A stretch of DNA of 64,000 nt. Origin: Roseihalotalea indica (GTDB lineage: Bacteria > Bacteroidota > Bacteroidia > Cytophagales > Cyclobacteriaceae). Both the position numbers and the translations under genes were made by a program. Positions 1 to 9,216 of this stretch are shown one piece after another. Location of the stretch: NCBI RefSeq assembly GCF_022458895.1, contig NZ_JAINFL010000002.1, positions 248,001 through 312,000 on the forward strand, given 5' to 3'. Numbering within the stretch: the stretch's first letter is position 1; every line of letters begins with the position of its first letter. Under the pieces are notes generated by a model, which was not told where the DNA came from, did not search any database, and worked only from the letters and a program-made list of their open reading frames with translations.

Positions 1-154
1 GGTTATAATAATCATAGTAGTCCAGGAAATAATAAATAAAATCAGGCCCCTGTCCTTGTCCAATCATTAAGACTTGCGTTATTTAGTAAGCATAGAAATT
101 GACAAGTAACGCACCACTAAATCAGGCTGGTATTCGCTGGTCATTTTGATAAGT

Positions 155-748
155 ATGAGAGACATTAACCGGGTATGCGTCTACTGCGCTTCCAGTGCCA
201 AAGTAGACCAGAAATATTTTGATGCTACCGAAAAGCTGGGCATTGAACTGGTGAACAACAAGGTAGAAGTGGTATACGGCGGCGGGGCCGTCGGACTGAT
301 GGGAAAGCTGGCGGACACGGTGCTGGAACATGGCGGGGAGGTCATCGGCATTATGCCGCAGTTTATGCGAGACATAGAGCTTCACCATAAGAAAGTGGCC
401 CGCTTCCATATTGTGGGCGATATGCACGAACGCAAAAAACGCTTTCTGGATGGTGCCGATGGGCTGATTGCCCTACCCGGCGGCTGCGGCACGCTGGAGG
501 AACTACTGGAAGCACTCACCCTAAAACGTTTGGGGTTATATACCGGGGCCATTGTCGTTCTAAATACGGATGGTTACTACGACCCGCTGCAAACCATGCT
601 GGAGCGCAGTATTGAAGAGCAGTTTATGGGCGAAGAGCACCGGCAAATGTGGACGTTTGTAAAAGAACCCGAAGAAGTAATGGAGGCTCTGCGGCAGGCA
701 CCACCCTGGAGTAAAGAAGCCATTCGCTTTGCTACTTTCCGGAAGTAA
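155..748 (+). CDS. LOG family protein (TIGR00730 type)
   Basis: Predicted cytokinin riboside 5'-monophosphate phosphoribohydrolase (LOG/YgdH/YvdD type), which releases a free base from a nucleoside monophosphate in the cytoplasm. About 197 aa, normal for the family. Visible motifs are VYGGGAVGLMG near residue 45 and LPGGCGTLEELLEAL near residue 108, the family signature PGGxGTxxE. A TTG at 146 would add three residues, but the ATG at 155 begins the usual N terminus just before RVCVYCAS. It is followed on the same strand by a ThuA-like gene. Physiological substrate in bacteria is often uncertain; the assignment is by motif only. Confidence 0.9.
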   Translation: MRDINRVCVYCASSAKVDQKYFDATEKLGIELVNNKVEVVYGGGAVGLMGKLADTVLEHGGEVIGIMPQFMRDIELHHKKVARFHIVGDMHERKKRFLDGADGLIALPGGCGTLEELLEALTLKRLGLYTGAIVVLNTDGYYDPLQTMLERSIEEQFMGEEHRQMWTFVKEPEEVMEALRQAPPWSKEAIRFATFRK

Positions 749-808
749 TTAGTGACGCACACTATCTTATCATCTTGTTATCAATCATACGACAACCTGC
801 AAAAATTT

Positions 809-1627
809 ATGAATCTCTTCCCTGATCCGGCGTCCTCACTCTGGATTCGCCTTGTTCTTCCGGTCCTGTTGATAACTCAAAGTGCGTTGGCCCAGGTACT
901 GGTAGTACAGGATGAAATGCCCCAGATAGAAGTGCTGTCTGATTTTTTGCAAAATACCGGAAAGCTAAAAGTAGACGTGGTGGATCAGGCGCATCTGCCA
1001 GATGATATGTCGAGCTACCAGGCAGTGATCGGGTTTATTCATGGTGAGCTGAAAGTTGCTGCTGAAAAGGCCATCATTGCGTATACGGAAGCCGGCGGGC
1101 GGTATGTTTGTCTTCATCATTCCATCAGCAGTGGTAAAGCTAAAAATGAGTTCTATTTTGATTTTCTGGGAATACAGCTTGATCATCCCGAGTCTTCATC
1201 GAAACCGGTAAAACCGGGAGAAGGGTATGGCTGGTTTCACGATGATGAAAATGGTATTACCTATACGCTCGTCAACCTAAATCCTCATCATTACATTACC
1301 AATCATCATATAGAATGGAGTACACCGGTAGCCTATACCTCTTCTGACGAGCCAGCTGTGGAACGTGAGTATCCGGCTATTGCCCTTCAAAAAACTGAGG
1401 TATACATGAACCACAAGTTTACCGATGGGCGAGAAAAGACGGTGCTATGTGGTGTCAAATATTCTGACCCGCGCAATGGCGAGCTTTTTATGCAGGATCG
1501 CGGGGTATGGTGGAAACATTATGGCGAAGGTTTAATATTCTATCTCATGCCCGGCCATGCTTCATCCGATTATGAAAACCCTAACATCGCGCAGATGGTC
1601 TTGAATGCCATTAACTGGCAACCCTAA
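809..1627 (+). CDS. secreted ThuA-like domain protein
   Basis: Exported protein of about 272 aa with a ThuA-like (class I glutamine amidotransferase-like) fold, the family first linked to trehalose use and now found with many sugar-catabolic enzymes in Bacteroidota. A frame from GTG 752 is open, but ATG 809 gives a clean signal peptide: hydrophobic LVLPVLLI followed by SALAQ. Family-like features are the early QAVIGFIHG strand, GGRYVCLHHS, the NHHIEW segment, and WWKHYGEGLIFYLMPGH near the C terminus. The DeoR regulator starts 30 bp downstream, so the two may be co-transcribed. Enzymatic activity is unproven for the family. Confidence 0.8.
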   Translation: MNLFPDPASSLWIRLVLPVLLITQSALAQVLVVQDEMPQIEVLSDFLQNTGKLKVDVVDQAHLPDDMSSYQAVIGFIHGELKVAAEKAIIAYTEAGGRYVCLHHSISSGKAKNEFYFDFLGIQLDHPESSSKPVKPGEGYGWFHDDENGITYTLVNLNPHHYITNHHIEWSTPVAYTSSDEPAVEREYPAIALQKTEVYMNHKFTDGREKTVLCGVKYSDPRNGELFMQDRGVWWKHYGEGLIFYLMPGHASSDYENPNIAQMVLNAINWQP

Positions 1628-1657
1628 TCTTTCTAACATTCACTCCTTTTCTCCCTC

Positions 1658-2407
1658 ATGCTTAAACAAGAACGCTTCTTATACATTCTTCAGCAGTTGG
1701 AGCGACATCAGAAAGTAACACCTCCGGAGTTGAGTGAAGCCCTGGGTATATCCGAAGTTACTATCCGCCGCGACCTGACCGAACTGGATGCCTTAGGAAA
1801 AATTCAGAAAGTGCACGGTGGAGCCATACCCATTACCGGCCGCGCCGCCTCTTTTCAGCAACGGCAATCTATTCATGCCCCAGCCAAAAAGATTATTGCT
1901 GAAAAAGCCAAAACGCTGATTCAACCCGACCAGATACTGATGATTGACGGGGGAACAACCAACCTCTACCTGGTACAACAACTGCCATTAGATCTTCGGG
2001 CAACTATCATCACCAATTGCCTGTCTATTGCCCAGTCACTGGTCAACTTTCCCCACATCCAAGTGATTCTTCCGGGTGGCCGATACGAAAAAAAGAATGA
2101 TGTGCTGGTCGGTGCCGAGACCGTGAAAACCTTTTCTGAAACCGGGGCTGACCTGTGCTTTTTAGGCGTTTGCCGGATTGACGCGGAGCGAGGTATTACT
2201 GCCGATCATTATGAAGAAGCCCTGGTGAAGAAAGCCATGACGCGTTCAGCTAAACAGGTGATTGCCTTGGCCGACATCCATAAAGTTAACCAGAGTGATG
2301 CCTTTTGGGTGGCTCCTGCCGATCTGCTATCCACCTTGGTCACCGATGTAGCCCCTGCCGATGAACGGCTCCTACCATTCCACACGCTTGGTATTAAGTT
2401 GCTCTAG
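1658..2407 (+). CDS. DeoR/GlpR family transcriptional regulator
   Basis: DNA-binding repressor of the DeoR family, 249 aa, usual length. The N-terminal winged helix-turn-helix (about residues 5-58) contains LSEALGISEVTIRRDL and GKIQKVHGGA, both highly typical. The remainder is a DeoRC sensor domain (residues 75-235) with IMIDGGTTNLYL, the sugar-phosphate pocket strand. Such proteins normally respond to a phosphorylated sugar and control nearby sugar genes. The gene follows the ThuA-like gene by 30 bp, which suggests that gene or a distant sugar operon as target. The effector cannot be read from sequence. Confidence 0.9.
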   Translation: MLKQERFLYILQQLERHQKVTPPELSEALGISEVTIRRDLTELDALGKIQKVHGGAIPITGRAASFQQRQSIHAPAKKIIAEKAKTLIQPDQILMIDGGTTNLYLVQQLPLDLRATIITNCLSIAQSLVNFPHIQVILPGGRYEKKNDVLVGAETVKTFSETGADLCFLGVCRIDAERGITADHYEEALVKKAMTRSAKQVIALADIHKVNQSDAFWVAPADLLSTLVTDVAPADERLLPFHTLGIKLL

Positions 2408-2503
2408 CCTACACTTTTTTTGTTTTCTCGTTTCCCATTGGCAACAGCCGCCAAACATCCTCTATTATTTGGAGTTCCTTGCTTCAAACGATTATGGTTC
2501 TCT

Positions 2504-2938
2504 ATGAAAAATTTTATTCAGGATTTTAAGGAATTTGCCGTTAAAGGCAGCGTGGTCGATCTGGCTATCGGTATTATTATCGGGGCGGCTTTCAATAAAA
2601 TAGTGTCTACCTTGGTTGAGCGGGTCATTATGCCACCTTTTGGCCTGTTGTTTGGCGAGGCGGATTTTTCTCGCTATAAATGGGTGCTGCGTCCGGCAGA
2701 AATTGGGCCATCGGGCAATGTTCTCCAGGAAGAAGTATCTATCGGATATGGCGCGCTGGTGCAGGTATCGGTTGATTTTCTCATTGTTGCGCTCACTATT
2801 TTTGTCGTTATCCGCTTTATCAATTCACTAAAACGAAAAGCAGAAAACGAACAGGAGACGAGCGTACCCACACCAAAAGATATCCAGCTACTGGCTGAAA
2901 TCCGAGACCTGCTAAAAAAGCAAGGCCCGGCTAGTTGA
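2504..2938 (+). CDS. mscL: large-conductance mechanosensitive channel MscL
   Basis: Inner-membrane homopentameric channel that opens under membrane tension and releases solutes on hypo-osmotic shock. 144 aa, close to the usual 130-150. The N terminus MKNFIQDFKEFAVKGSVVD leads into TM1 (DLAIGIIIGAAFNKIVSTLV), followed by a periplasmic loop, TM2 (VDFLIVALTIFVVIRFIN) and a cytoplasmic helix ending LLAEIRDLLKKQ. The frame is open from TTG 2420, but homology begins at ATG 2504. It follows the DeoR gene by 96 bp with no obvious terminator between. Confidence 0.95.
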   Translation: MKNFIQDFKEFAVKGSVVDLAIGIIIGAAFNKIVSTLVERVIMPPFGLLFGEADFSRYKWVLRPAEIGPSGNVLQEEVSIGYGALVQVSVDFLIVALTIFVVIRFINSLKRKAENEQETSVPTPKDIQLLAEIRDLLKKQGPAS

Positions 2939-3047
2939 CATTAGACAGTTTGGGAAACCTGTGCTTTAGCAGTGGAGGTAAAGATTAATAGCATCTGCTT
3001 TTGGCAGTTCGTATACTGCAACTAATAAATGCCCGGCAATAGGTAGT

Positions 3048-4325
3048 TCAGGCGGTTCCGTTTATAGTATTAGAAAACATTACGTCTGGGGCGGTCAGTT
3101 CTGCATTGGAGGGAAAAGAGAAGTGAAAGGTGCTTCCGCAGCCATCTTTACTTTCTACAAACAAGGTGCCGCCCATCTTCTGAATAAATTCCTGTGTTAT
3201 TAATAACCCCAAGCCATTGCCTCGCTCACCAGCCGTACCCAGAATACCTAATTTTTTCTTTCTCCGAAGTAATGAAATGATCTGAGCCTGGCTCATCCCA
3301 ATACCGGAATCAGCAATACTGATTTGCACATTTCCCTCTTCAAATCTCCCCGTAAGTTGAATATTCCCTTTTTCAGTAAACTTGTTGGCGTTGTATATCA
3401 GGGTTTTTAATATAAATATTACCTGCTGACGGTTGGCCACAACTAAGCCATCTTCCACATCATTATGTAGCTCGTTCTTCTTCTCCAGTGTTACTGAGCT
3501 TAAGCTTTCTGTAACTTCTTCTACCAGCTCAGACAAAGAAAAAGACGTGGCGTTTTCATCTTCCTGCAACTGCATGCGGGTCCACACAATCAGGTTTCTT
3601 AATAAAACCTCCGTCGATTCCAGCGTTTTGTTAATCTGATCTATAAAAAAATTCTCCTCATCTGCTGACAGACTCTTTTGTTTGAGTAATTCCAGAAACC
3701 CTTTCGTCGTTGCTACCGGCCCGGTTAGGTCATGAGATATTATCGATAACAATGATTGGCTTACTGAGACAATGGCTGGCAATTCGGGTTTTTCGTTCCG
3801 AATATTTTTTAGGCTTTTCTGTAAGTATCCGTTTCTTAAGCGTAGTTCCAGTTGGTTAACTATTTGCCGCGCCAGCACTTCTAAAGCAAATTGCTGTTCA
3901 TGAGAAAGGTTGCGAGGCGCCCGGTCGGCAACACATAAAGCGCCCAGGCAATGGTGATTAGAGGTGATTAATGGAAATCCCGCATAAAAGCGGATTTTAG
4001 GGTCATCCTTAACCATGGGGTTCCGACGAAACCGGTTATCAAGCAGCGTATCGGTAACAATCTGGGGACTACTATCCTGGATGGTGTAATGACAAAAGGC
4101 TAGTTCTCGCGGTGTTTCTTTTATGTCTATTCCGAGTTGTGCTTTAAACCACTGCCGATCTCGCTCTAAAAAAGAAATAAAAGCAATTGGTGCGCGGCAA
4201 ATTTGCGAGGCTAGCTTTATCAGGTCATCATACTCTTTTTCTGGGGGGGTATCAACGATATGGTATTTTTCCAATTCTTGTAATCGTCGTTCTTCGTGCT
4301 GGAGGGGAGGGTAGAGGTCTTTCAT
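3048..4325 (-). CDS. GAF-domain sensor histidine kinase
   Basis: Soluble sensor kinase of 425 aa. Residues about 10-165 form a GAF domain of the common RLQELEKYHIVDTPPE type, with RQWFKAQLGI and FCHYTI. A HisKA segment follows with the phosphoacceptor H198 in SIISHDLTGPV. The HATPase domain (about 295-410) is intact: N box around N312 (YNANKFTEKG), G1 box DSGIGMS from D339, and G2 box GERGNGLGLLITQEF. No transmembrane segment or fused receiver is visible, and no response regulator gene adjoins, so the partner is unknown. Reads away from the alpha/beta hydrolase gene, sharing a 475-bp upstream region. Confidence 0.9.
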   Translation of the reverse strand: MKDLYPPLQHEERRLQELEKYHIVDTPPEKEYDDLIKLASQICRAPIAFISFLERDRQWFKAQLGIDIKETPRELAFCHYTIQDSSPQIVTDTLLDNRFRRNPMVKDDPKIRFYAGFPLITSNHHCLGALCVADRAPRNLSHEQQFALEVLARQIVNQLELRLRNGYLQKSLKNIRNEKPELPAIVSVSQSLLSIISHDLTGPVATTKGFLELLKQKSLSADEENFFIDQINKTLESTEVLLRNLIVWTRMQLQEDENATSFSLSELVEEVTESLSSVTLEKKNELHNDVEDGLVVANRQQVIFILKTLIYNANKFTEKGNIQLTGRFEEGNVQISIADSGIGMSQAQIISLLRRKKKLGILGTAGERGNGLGLLITQEFIQKMGGTLFVESKDGCGSTFHFSFPSNAELTAPDVMFSNTINGTA

Positions 4326-4800
4326 AAAAAATAAGTGTTAACACTCATGTAAAAATAAGTAATAATATTTACAACATTAATATTTTAAAAGTTCAGATTC
4401 CAAATAATAATTTGAAAAGAATTTCAATGAATCATCATGTTCTAAAAAAACAGGGCTTTGTGAGCCCAAATGCACATTTTGTTGGTAACATATCTACAAA
4501 AATCATTAGCCATTTTTTATCAGCATATAGAGACTAAAGGTTATTCTGTTGATTGTGTAAGAAGTCATTTTCTATCTCAAGTCTTATCGACCGGATGGGT
4601 AAGGGTTGCCAGAGGCGGTCAGCAGGGGCTGTGCAGGAAACCTGCCTCCTGCTTTCTGATATGTCAGTAAAGAAATCCGAATAATGCCTACGACCTGTTT
4701 GCTTTATTTTATAGTGGTGAGTACAATGTTGATGCTAACCATCGTTCCTTTCTTGTACTTTTACATCTCATTTAAGAAACTACCTAGCACGGCTAACCCA
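4326..4800. other. intergenic region holding dispersed repeat copy A
   Basis: Divergent spacer between the GAF kinase and the alpha/beta hydrolase. The left half is AT-rich and probably holds both promoters, but no exact TAnnTTTG box was found. The right half contains copy A of a roughly 100-bp repeat (4575-4676) listed separately. A 66-codon frame at 4470-4670 overlaps the repeat and is not considered a gene. Confidence 0.6.
4575..4676 (-). repeat. dispersed intergenic repeat, copy A
   Basis: Read on the minus strand this segment matches 19714-19830 read on the plus strand. The best block is 20 bases at 4607-4626 (minus strand) against 19776-19795, with two differences. Matches continue on both sides: CTTACC, CCGGTC and GATAA on one side, TTTCTTT, GACAT and AAGC on the other, with small gaps. 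Both copies are rich in GCAGGAGGC-type segments that can pair internally. No reading frame is conserved. Confidence 0.7.
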
Positions 4801-5793
4801 ATGATATACATTTCCAGGTATTTCCCAGTTCTATTTCTATGGATAATGGTTCTTTGTTTTTCTGTGGCCTTTACCGGAATTACAAACCCTCTCTCGGCCC
4901 AGCCAATTACCGAAGAAGTTATGCTGAAAACTGCCCAAGGTGCGCTTCATGGCACATTGGTGCTACCTGAAGCCGAAACGCCGGTTCCGGTACTATTATT
5001 TGTCGCCGGTTCCGGACCTACCGACCGGGATGGTAACACTGCTTTGTTACCGGGTAAAAACAATTCATTAAAAATACTGGCCGATTCTCTGGCGCAGCAT
5101 GGCTATGCTTCTTTGCGTTACGATAAACGAGGAGTAGGTGCTAGCATAAATGTGGTACAGGCTGAAGAAAAACTACGCTTTGAGAACTTTGTACAAGATG
5201 CCGCTGCCTGGGTAGAGCAATTAAAACAGGATGCGCGATTCTCAAAAGTGATTATGTTAGGCCATAGTGAGGGTTCACTGATCGGGATGCTGGCTGCTCA
5301 CGAAGCCCAGACGGCCGCTTATATTTCCATTGCCGGAATGGCCCAGCCAGCAGATTCTTTATTGCTTGAACAACTACAGACACAACCGGACTTTGTAAAA
5401 ACTGAAAGTCGTCAGATACTGACTGCTTTGCGCCAGGGAAAGACGGTAGATTCGGTGAGTAAACCCCTGTATGCATTGTTCCGCCCCAGCGTACAGCCCT
5501 ATCTGATCTCCTGGTTTCAGTATAGGCCCACCGAAGTTATCGCCAAGTTGACTCAACCAGTACTAATCATTCAAGGCACTACTGATTTGCAGGTTCAAGT
5601 GAAAGAAGCAGAGCGGCTGGCGCAGGCTCAACCCGAAGCTAAGCTCCAGATTGTTAACGAAATGAACCACGTATTAAAAGAGGCTCCCTCTAACCCTCAA
5701 GCTAATCTGGCTACGTATAGCAAGCCCGATTTACCACTGGCTTCTACTCTGGTAAAAAGCATAGTTACCTTTCTGGAAGAGCAGGCAGACTAG
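4801..5793 (+). CDS. secreted alpha/beta hydrolase
   Basis: Exported serine hydrolase of about 330 aa. The frame is open from ATG 4684, but ATG 4801 gives a standard signal peptide (hydrophobic FPVLFLWIMVLCFSVAFTG, cleavage near LSAQ). Alpha/beta-hydrolase features are the oxyanion region LFVAGSGPTDRDGN, RYDKRGVGAS, nucleophile elbow GHSEGS, an acid in IIQGTTDLQV and a His in EMNHVLKEAP. The N-terminal beta strands (EVMLKTAQGALHGTLVLPE) are typical of the COG1073/dienelactone-hydrolase-like group common in Bacteroidota. Substrate unknown; could be an esterase or peptidase. Confidence 0.85.
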   Translation: MIYISRYFPVLFLWIMVLCFSVAFTGITNPLSAQPITEEVMLKTAQGALHGTLVLPEAETPVPVLLFVAGSGPTDRDGNTALLPGKNNSLKILADSLAQHGYASLRYDKRGVGASINVVQAEEKLRFENFVQDAAAWVEQLKQDARFSKVIMLGHSEGSLIGMLAAHEAQTAAYISIAGMAQPADSLLLEQLQTQPDFVKTESRQILTALRQGKTVDSVSKPLYALFRPSVQPYLISWFQYRPTEVIAKLTQPVLIIQGTTDLQVQVKEAERLAQAQPEAKLQIVNEMNHVLKEAPSNPQANLATYSKPDLPLASTLVKSIVTFLEEQAD

Positions 5794-6117
5794 CTCTGAG
5801 CTATGGAGGACAACAAAAAAAGCCCGGTACCTCCGGGCTACTGAACATGGTTTGGCTTAGCTAGTTTATTGTTAGTAAAAGTCTAAGAGCAAATGTCACC
5901 TTATTTTACCAACATAGAGCTATATTTTTTGCTTTGATCACTTCTTCATTCTATCAAAATTGAGGTAAGTAAGTGGGGTGTTTTTTCCCCATTTTCAGAG
6001 ATAATGTTGGTTTCAAGCCACTAAAGTTAGGTGCTTAAGGTTCACAAGCCCTGTTTTCCGTAGTGGCATTCTTTTTGGCCTCTAATAAGTCACTGTACAT
6101 CGCTAATTCCTATCACT
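5794..6117. other. intergenic region, alpha/beta hydrolase to M48 protease
   Basis: Besides the hairpin at 5814-5839, a short plus-strand hairpin TGGGG (5974-5978) / CCCCA (5987-5991) followed by TTTT could end the hydrolase transcript. The right part should carry the M48 promoter, but no exact TAnnTTTG box is present. No convincing small gene on either strand. Confidence 0.4.
5814..5839 (-). terminator. intrinsic-terminator-like hairpin, best on the minus strand
   Basis: Perfect 7-bp inverted repeat AGCCCGG (5821-5827) and CCGGGCT (5833-5839) with a 5-nt loop. On the plus strand it is preceded by seven A residues and lacks a downstream T tract; on the minus strand the stem is followed by TTTTTTT, a classic intrinsic terminator. 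No minus-strand gene is visible to its right, which makes the orientation odd. Confidence 0.5.
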
Positions 6118-7608
6118 ATGAGAGTATACCGCTACATTACTTATGTTCTTATCTTTATAGTAGGTGCCTGGTTTGTTTCCTGTGCTACCAATCCGGTTAC
6201 GGGTAAAAAAGAACTTATGCTACTTTCTAAAAATCAGGAAAGAGCTATGGGTGAACAGTCGGACCCGGAGATTACCCAATTCTTCGGAGTATACGAAGAC
6301 CCCCAACTACAGCGGTTTATTCAATCGAAGGGCGAACAGATGGCCCGGATATCTCATCGCTCTGATCTGAATTATAAATTCAAAATTGTGGACTCACCGG
6401 TAGTAAATGCCTTTGCTGTGCCGGGAGGCTTTGTCTATTTTACTCGGGGTATTATGGCTCATTTTAACAATGAGGCAGAGTTTGCCGGAGTGCTAGGTCA
6501 TGAGATTGGTCACATTACCGCCCGGCATTCGGCCAAGCAGTATAGCAAACAGATGGTGGCCCAGGTAGGGTTGGTGGCTGGGTTAGTCATTGCCCCCGAA
6601 CTAGCGCAGTATGCCGATGTGGCTCAGCAAGGGTTAAGCCTACTCTTTTTGAAATTTGGCCGTGATAATGAGAGCCAGTCCGATAAACTGGGGGTAGAGT
6701 ATTCTACCAAAATTGGATATGATGCCAACGAAATGGCTCAGTTTTTCTCCACGCTGGACCGTATGCGAGGCGAGGAGGTAGAGAGTGTGCCCACCTTTTT
6801 GTCTACGCACCCCGACCCTGCCGACCGACAGCAACGAGTGCAGGAGCTAGCCCAGAAGTGGAAAGAAAAAACAGACGCTGCTACCCTGGAAGTAGGGCGT
6901 AATTCTTATTTGCGTATGATTGATGGTTTACTGTACGGAGAAGACCCCAAACAAGGGTACGTGGAAAAGGGAGTATTCTACCATCCGGTACTGAAGTTTC
7001 AGTTTCCTCTCCCTAGCCAATGGACTTTCCAGAACACTCCTCAGCAGGTACAGATGGGGCAACCCGACGGAGCCGCCATTATGACGCTTAGCCTGGCCCC
7101 TGGCAACTCTCTACAGAATGCAGCGCAAGCTATTGTGCAGAATAACAATCTCTCAATAGTAGAATCTGATGAAGGATCGGTAAACGGTTTGCCTGCGCTA
7201 GTCATGGTAGCTGACGTACAGACTCAGCAAGGTCAGCCGCAACAGCAGCAACAAGTGCGTACGCTAATCTATCTAATTCAGTATGAGGGAAATATCTATA
7301 ATATTATGGGCATCAGCACTGCTCAAAATTTTAACAAGTTTACGTCTACCTTTACCCGGACTATGAAGAACTTTGCTCCCCTAACTGATGCCAGCAAACT
7401 GAATGTGGCTCCTGAGCGAATCGATATCAGAGAAGTGAGGCAGACCTCCACCTTATCGCAGGCGCTAAAGGGGTTTGATATGCCCACCGACCGTCTGGAA
7501 GAACTAGCCGTGCTGAATGGTATGGAATTAAATGAACAGGTCTCGCAAGGCACGCTCATAAAAACAGTAGTGCGGGGCGACGAGGTAGCCACTGCGCAGG
7601 AACCGTAA
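6118..7608 (+). CDS. M48 family metalloprotease, lipoprotein
   Basis: Zinc protease of the M48 (HtpX/BepA-like) family, 496 aa, probably involved in envelope protein quality control. Signal peptide with lipobox WFVSC, lipidated Cys22. The zinc motif is HEIGH (H128, E129, H132) in VLGHEIGHITARHS; the third ligand is E185 in RDNESQSDKLG, matching the family ExxxD pattern. LSTHPDPADR is another M48 hallmark. After residue 280 comes a second domain (FHPVLKFQFPLPSQWTFQN onward) and a small C-terminal segment resembling a LysM-like fold (RLEELAVLNGMELNEQVSQG), a layout known from Bacteroidota M48 proteins. Stands alone. Confidence 0.93.
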   Translation: MRVYRYITYVLIFIVGAWFVSCATNPVTGKKELMLLSKNQERAMGEQSDPEITQFFGVYEDPQLQRFIQSKGEQMARISHRSDLNYKFKIVDSPVVNAFAVPGGFVYFTRGIMAHFNNEAEFAGVLGHEIGHITARHSAKQYSKQMVAQVGLVAGLVIAPELAQYADVAQQGLSLLFLKFGRDNESQSDKLGVEYSTKIGYDANEMAQFFSTLDRMRGEEVESVPTFLSTHPDPADRQQRVQELAQKWKEKTDAATLEVGRNSYLRMIDGLLYGEDPKQGYVEKGVFYHPVLKFQFPLPSQWTFQNTPQQVQMGQPDGAAIMTLSLAPGNSLQNAAQAIVQNNNLSIVESDEGSVNGLPALVMVADVQTQQGQPQQQQQVRTLIYLIQYEGNIYNIMGISTAQNFNKFTSTFTRTMKNFAPLTDASKLNVAPERIDIREVRQTSTLSQALKGFDMPTDRLEELAVLNGMELNEQVSQGTLIKTVVRGDEVATAQEP

Positions 7609-7965
7609 CATATTGCTACCTGATTGGTCTCTACTGCGAATTCAAAGAATAGCACCTGTCTCTTAAGTGTGCCCATAGTGTCAACGTATGCGGTAAAGCT
7701 TTGCTGCAATAATGTTATGCTCTCATGTAAATATCTTAGATAAAGTCAGCCAGCAGTATGCCGCGATAAGCGTTTAGCCAGATTGGGTTTTCTGAAGAGT
7801 TTGCCACAGAGTACATATCTAGCAATAAGGGCTATACTATGGTACTATGTAATCGTCAGCAGTGTACCCAACTAAGATAGAATACTTGGTGCTTTTACAA
7901 TTATTTTTACTACCTTATCCATCCCACTACACCTGCCGATTTTTATTACGAAACATGACTTTTAC
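7609..7965. other. intergenic region, M48 to PAS kinase
   Basis: No gene, clear terminator or recognisable promoter box seen on either strand. The last 60 bases before the kinase are AT-rich and probably hold its promoter. Confidence 0.4.
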
Positions 7966-9102
7966 ATGGAAAGTGTATACAAAAAGATTGTAGACACCGT
8001 GCCGGTGTTTTTTTTCCTTTGGAGCCAGGAAAAAAAAGAGACCATCTTCATTAGCGAACAGTTTTACGACCATCATTCTAAGGATTACTATGTGTCTGAA
8101 GGTTCACGGCATGACCTGCGACAGTATATTCACCCGGAAAGCCAATCTGCCTATGATCAATTCTTTCTGGGGCTCACGGAAGAAAATGATTACCATAACG
8201 AAATAGAACTTTGCGCCTCTGATAACCTACCTGGTATCCGGTGGATGAAGATCAGCACATTTCCAGTTATTAATGAAGGAAAAGAGATTGAGTCTATTGC
8301 CGGCCACATTAGAGACATTACTCATACCAAAGAGCACAGTAAGTTCTTACAAGATCAGGTAGAGAGCCTGGATACCGTCATGTTTATGCTGGCCCATGAA
8401 TTATCTGCCCCTATCACCAACATGATGGGCTTGACCGACATGCTAAAAAACAAGGCTGCTCAGGCGGGGCTTGCCACTGACCTTCATCTGTATGATTCCA
8501 TTTATAACTTTGGAGGAGAAGTATTAACGATTGCTCATGGGCTGGTCAGCCTGTTAGAGCTCCAGTCTCAGAAAGATCCGCTTACCTTCACCGAAGTATC
8601 ACTTAAGCCTTTGTTAGGGGAAATAATCAATAACTTTTATCTTAAGCCTAACACCAAAACAATTACATTGTCATACACAGACATCCGAGAAGATGCTTCT
8701 GTTCATCTGCATTCAGAGAAATTTGGTAAAGCCATTGAAGAACTGCTGGTATTTTTGGTGAGGTGTAGTAAGGCTGATGGCACCATATCCTTGTTGACGC
8801 CACCAGCGGCTCATCCTAACCAGCTTGAACTCCGGATGGTTGCACCCGGCGCAAACCTAGCCATACCATCCATTAAGCAGGTGCTGGATCGGTCTTCCCG
8901 GCTTAGCATGTTAGACGTTAAAGGACGGGCCATGCGCGGTATGCTGGAGCTGGTTATTGCCAAGGAGATTGTAGAACTTCACCAGGGAAGACTGGAGCTT
9001 TTGGAAGATCAACCACTGGGGTTTGCAATTAAATTACCTCATCACGCTGAGTCAGAAACAAAATCAGAAGCTCCGAGCACAGCAACTACCCTTAAAGCAT
9101 GA
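7966..9102 (+). CDS. PAS-domain histidine kinase with degenerate ATPase domain
   Basis: 378 aa, no transmembrane segment. Residues about 15-118 form a PAS/PAC unit (PAC end: IESIAGHIRDITHTKEH). A HisKA-like helix follows with H144 in MLAHELSAPITNMMG. The C-terminal third aligns with HATPase_c by position but lacks its catalytic residues: the N-box Asn position reads Cys (ELLVFLVRCSKAD, C267), the DxGxG G1 box is replaced by VAPGANLA, and the G2 region reads GRAMRGMLELVIAKEIV with few glycines. ATP binding therefore looks doubtful. It converges with a CheB-like gene 114 bp away. It may act as a phosphoacceptor or scaffold; an unusual but active kinase cannot be excluded. Confidence 0.8.
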   Translation: MESVYKKIVDTVPVFFFLWSQEKKETIFISEQFYDHHSKDYYVSEGSRHDLRQYIHPESQSAYDQFFLGLTEENDYHNEIELCASDNLPGIRWMKISTFPVINEGKEIESIAGHIRDITHTKEHSKFLQDQVESLDTVMFMLAHELSAPITNMMGLTDMLKNKAAQAGLATDLHLYDSIYNFGGEVLTIAHGLVSLLELQSQKDPLTFTEVSLKPLLGEIINNFYLKPNTKTITLSYTDIREDASVHLHSEKFGKAIEELLVFLVRCSKADGTISLLTPPAAHPNQLELRMVAPGANLAIPSIKQVLDRSSRLSMLDVKGRAMRGMLELVIAKEIVELHQGRLELLEDQPLGFAIKLPHHAESETKSEAPSTATTLKA

Positions 9103-9216
9103 GAAGAACGTCCCCTTCACTTTAGAGCATAATTGCTCAATGTATTAATGTTGGTAATAGAGATTGACCAAAACCCGGTAAAGATGCTGGATCATTCAGC
9201 GAACAGATGAAAATTA

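Noticed and set aside
4470..4670. 66-codon plus-strand frame before the alpha/beta hydrolase
   Set aside because: It runs through the dispersed repeat, has no protein-like pattern, and is not preserved in the second repeat copy.
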